A stretch of DNA of 64,000 nucleotides from NCBI RefSeq assembly GCF_000403455.2, contig NZ_KE159715.1, positions 1 through 64,000 of the forward strand, in the 5' to 3' direction. A program made the position numbers and the translations under genes. The stretch's first letter is position 1; each line of letters opens with the position of its first letter. Shown in pieces: positions 62,675 to 64,000 of this stretch. The DNA is from Dorea sp. 5-2 (GTDB lineage Bacteria > Bacillota > Clostridia > Lachnospirales > Lachnospiraceae). The notes beneath the pieces were generated by a model. It did not search any database and was not told where the DNA came from. It saw only the letters and a list, made by a program, of their open reading frames with translations.

Positions 62675-62831
62675 GAGTGGACAAAAACCTACGGAAGGAC
62701 AATTGAAAGAGGTTGAAGAGGCGAAAAAAAGTCCAATTAACTTCGATGAGGATTGTGAGGAATTGTCGCCAGCCATGATGAAGGCATTTAAGAGTGCGGT
62801 TGTACAACGAAACCGTAAGAAGAAAGCTTAA
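62652..62831 (+). CDS. brnA: BrnA-like antitoxin
   Basis: This 59-aa basic/acidic protein starts at ATG 62652 after AAAAGGAGCTTTATT, inside the end of brnT. It includes NFDEDCEELSPAMMKAF and a basic tail (RNRKKKA). It should bind and neutralise BrnT and repress the promoter. It is shorter than most BrnA proteins and its DNA-binding ribbon-helix-helix is not obvious, so the function is inferred mostly from position. Confidence 0.7.
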   Translation: MIRTLIIESGQKPTEGQLKEVEEAKKSPINFDEDCEELSPAMMKAFKSAVVQRNRKKKA

Positions 62832-62908
62832 AAGCTGTCGAATTAAAATATGTGAAAAGTATAAACGAATATAACATTTTTAATGTAGAAAATAGGAGCA
62901 TCATAATT

Positions 62909-64000
62909 ATGGCTAATGCTAATGGAATATTAAATCATTATATTGAAGCGAAAAAGATCATAGCTGAGGCAAGAAAGGATGGACAGTTGGTTATATTTGT
63001 TGGAGCTGGGGCTTCTATATCTTCTGGAATGCCGACATGGTCTCAGGCAATAAGAGCGATTGCCTCTCATTTAGGTATTGATGATAAGGAACTTAATTTT
63101 TTGCGCATCCCACAATATTACTTTAATGCTAGAGGCAAAAAAGAATATACGCAATTAATGCGCAAGATATTTCGTTATGGAGATTTTCTTCAAAAACATG
63201 AGATTCACGATAGAATTATTGAGTTTAATACTCATACAATTATTACCACAAATTATGATAGTTTAATTGAGAAGGCGGCAGAGGATAACAGTGAGGTAAT
63301 TTGTGTTATTAGCAAAGATGCGGATCTTCCATACAGGAAAGGCGGAAAAGAACTTCTCAAAATTCATGGAGATTTTGAGAACGATAATTTTGTACTGAAA
63401 GAAGATGATTATCTCTCATATTCACGTAATTTTACGCTTATTGAGAATTACGTGAAATCTCTTATTGGAACTAAGGTCGTTCTGTTTGTAGGGTACTCTT
63501 TTAATGATCCAGATATTAAACAAATATTTTCCTGGTCAAAAGATATTCTTCATGGAGATTTTCAGAGAGCATATTTGATTGAATCTGGTAAAGAGTACGA
63601 TTCAAATGAAGCTGATTATTACGAAAATTTTGGAATTAATGTGCTTTATGCGTCTCTTCAGCTTAATGAGAATTTTAAAGAGAATAATTTGACATTAAAT
63701 CTCCTTAATATGCTTAACTGGCTTTTAGAGGAAGAAAAACCTGCGAAATTAGATGAATTATATAATGATTTAAAATTATTCAAGTCTATGGGATTTGCTG
63801 GTGATCGATATTTGGAAACGGCTTTTAGAAAGGCTGGACTTAGAATTGAAATGGGCGTTTTAAGTGAGTTTACATCGATAAGAGAACATAAAGAATCCAG
63901 TAAAATTTTTAGAAATCTTGCATATGAGCAATGTATAAGACTTAGTTTAGCAGAGAGTAATAAAATTGATAACGAGGATAACGAAGAGAGTAAGAATAAC
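62909..64000 (+). CDS. SIR2-like (NADase-type) protein, cut by right edge
   Basis: The frame starts at 62909 (AATAGGAGCATCATAATT upstream) and stays open to the last base; 364 residues are visible. A SIR2-like domain occupies about 25-290: FVGAGAS (30-36) for NAD, ITTNYD with N115, KIHGD with H153, and FVGYSFNDPDI (193-203). The Asn and His match the catalytic pair of Thoeris ThsA NADase. The visible C-terminal part (about 270-364) is helical and unassigned. SIR2-like proteins of this type deplete NAD+ upon phage infection. Codon use is AT-rich. The effector's partners, if any, lie outside the window. Confidence 0.75.
   Translation, partial: MANANGILNHYIEAKKIIAEARKDGQLVIFVGAGASISSGMPTWSQAIRAIASHLGIDDKELNFLRIPQYYFNARGKKEYTQLMRKIFRYGDFLQKHEIHDRIIEFNTHTIITTNYDSLIEKAAEDNSEVICVISKDADLPYRKGGKELLKIHGDFENDNFVLKEDDYLSYSRNFTLIENYVKSLIGTKVVLFVGYSFNDPDIKQIFSWSKDILHGDFQRAYLIESGKEYDSNEADYYENFGINVLYASLQLNENFKENNLTLNLLNMLNWLLEEEKPAKLDELYNDLKLFKSMGFAGDRYLETAFRKAGLRIEMGVLSEFTSIREHKESSKIFRNLAYEQCIRLSLAESNKIDNEDNEESKNN

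Overview
The window looks like chromosome of a spore-forming Lachnospiraceae-type Clostridium (Firmicutes, Clostridia). Evidence for this: purine-rich AGGAGG ribosome binding sites, TTGACA/TATAAT-like promoters with 17-bp spacers, the hrcA-grpE-dnaK-dnaJ order with a CIRCE operator, a GerA-type spore germination gene, NSS, AGCS and MATE transporters, and secreted surface proteins of gut commensals (M60 gluzincin protease, dockerin, sortase-type anchor). Base composition is moderate and fairly even. Both ends are more AT-rich and mobile or accessory: an IS4-type transposase fragment on the left, and a BrnT/BrnA toxin-antitoxin pair plus a SIR2-like gene cut by the right edge.

Layout. 1-6.6 kb: IS4 transposase end, decayed small ORFs, a PARG-like macrodomain gene, a MATE exporter, a GNAT acetyltransferase and a CocE-type hydrolase. 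6.6-12.6 kb: a response-regulator/(p)ppGpp-synthetase fusion, divergent from a five-gene one-carbon operon (glyA, fchA, folD, an AGCS Na+/amino-acid symporter, a dUTPase). In this operon FolD lacks the residues needed for cyclohydrolase activity and FchA probably supplies that step. 12.6-19.5 kb: orphan gerA with a sigma-G-like promoter, second MATE, LysR regulator, B3/B4-domain protein, NSS transporter. 18.9-24.3 kb: a TetR gene divergent from an MMPL exporter and a heptad-repeat surface protein, with three identical-pattern operators in the shared promoter region. 24.3-34.8 kb: methyltransferase, hslO, nadE, S1-domain protein, CBS-type pyrophosphatase, flavin reductase, polysaccharide deacetylase, tcdA, rarA and a small orphan.

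35-41.5 kb is the heat-shock operon hrcA-grpE-dnaK-dnaJ followed by a second-type rsmH. A tandem 70-bp repeat sits between grpE and dnaK, and a long compound stem-loop between dnaK and dnaJ. 41.5-48.4 kb holds palindromic repeats, a 35-residue membrane microprotein, a 1777-residue secreted M60 protease carrying a dockerin, and a wall-anchored protein with a possible cohesin-like domain, suggesting protease display on the cell surface. 48.4-57.5 kb: dus, a ProX-type deacylase, a CPBP membrane protease and gltBD. 57.5-62.3 kb: two paralogous NlpC/P60 hydrolases behind a structured leader, then rpsB-tsf. 62.3-64 kb: brnTA and a SIR2-like putative defence gene.

Most promising for follow-up are the REC-synthetase fusion, the dockerin/cohesin-like protease pair, the division of labour between FolD and FchA, the TetR operator triplet, the untyped structured RNAs and repeats, and the right-edge SIR2 locus. 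All calls are from reading the sequence; no database search was run.
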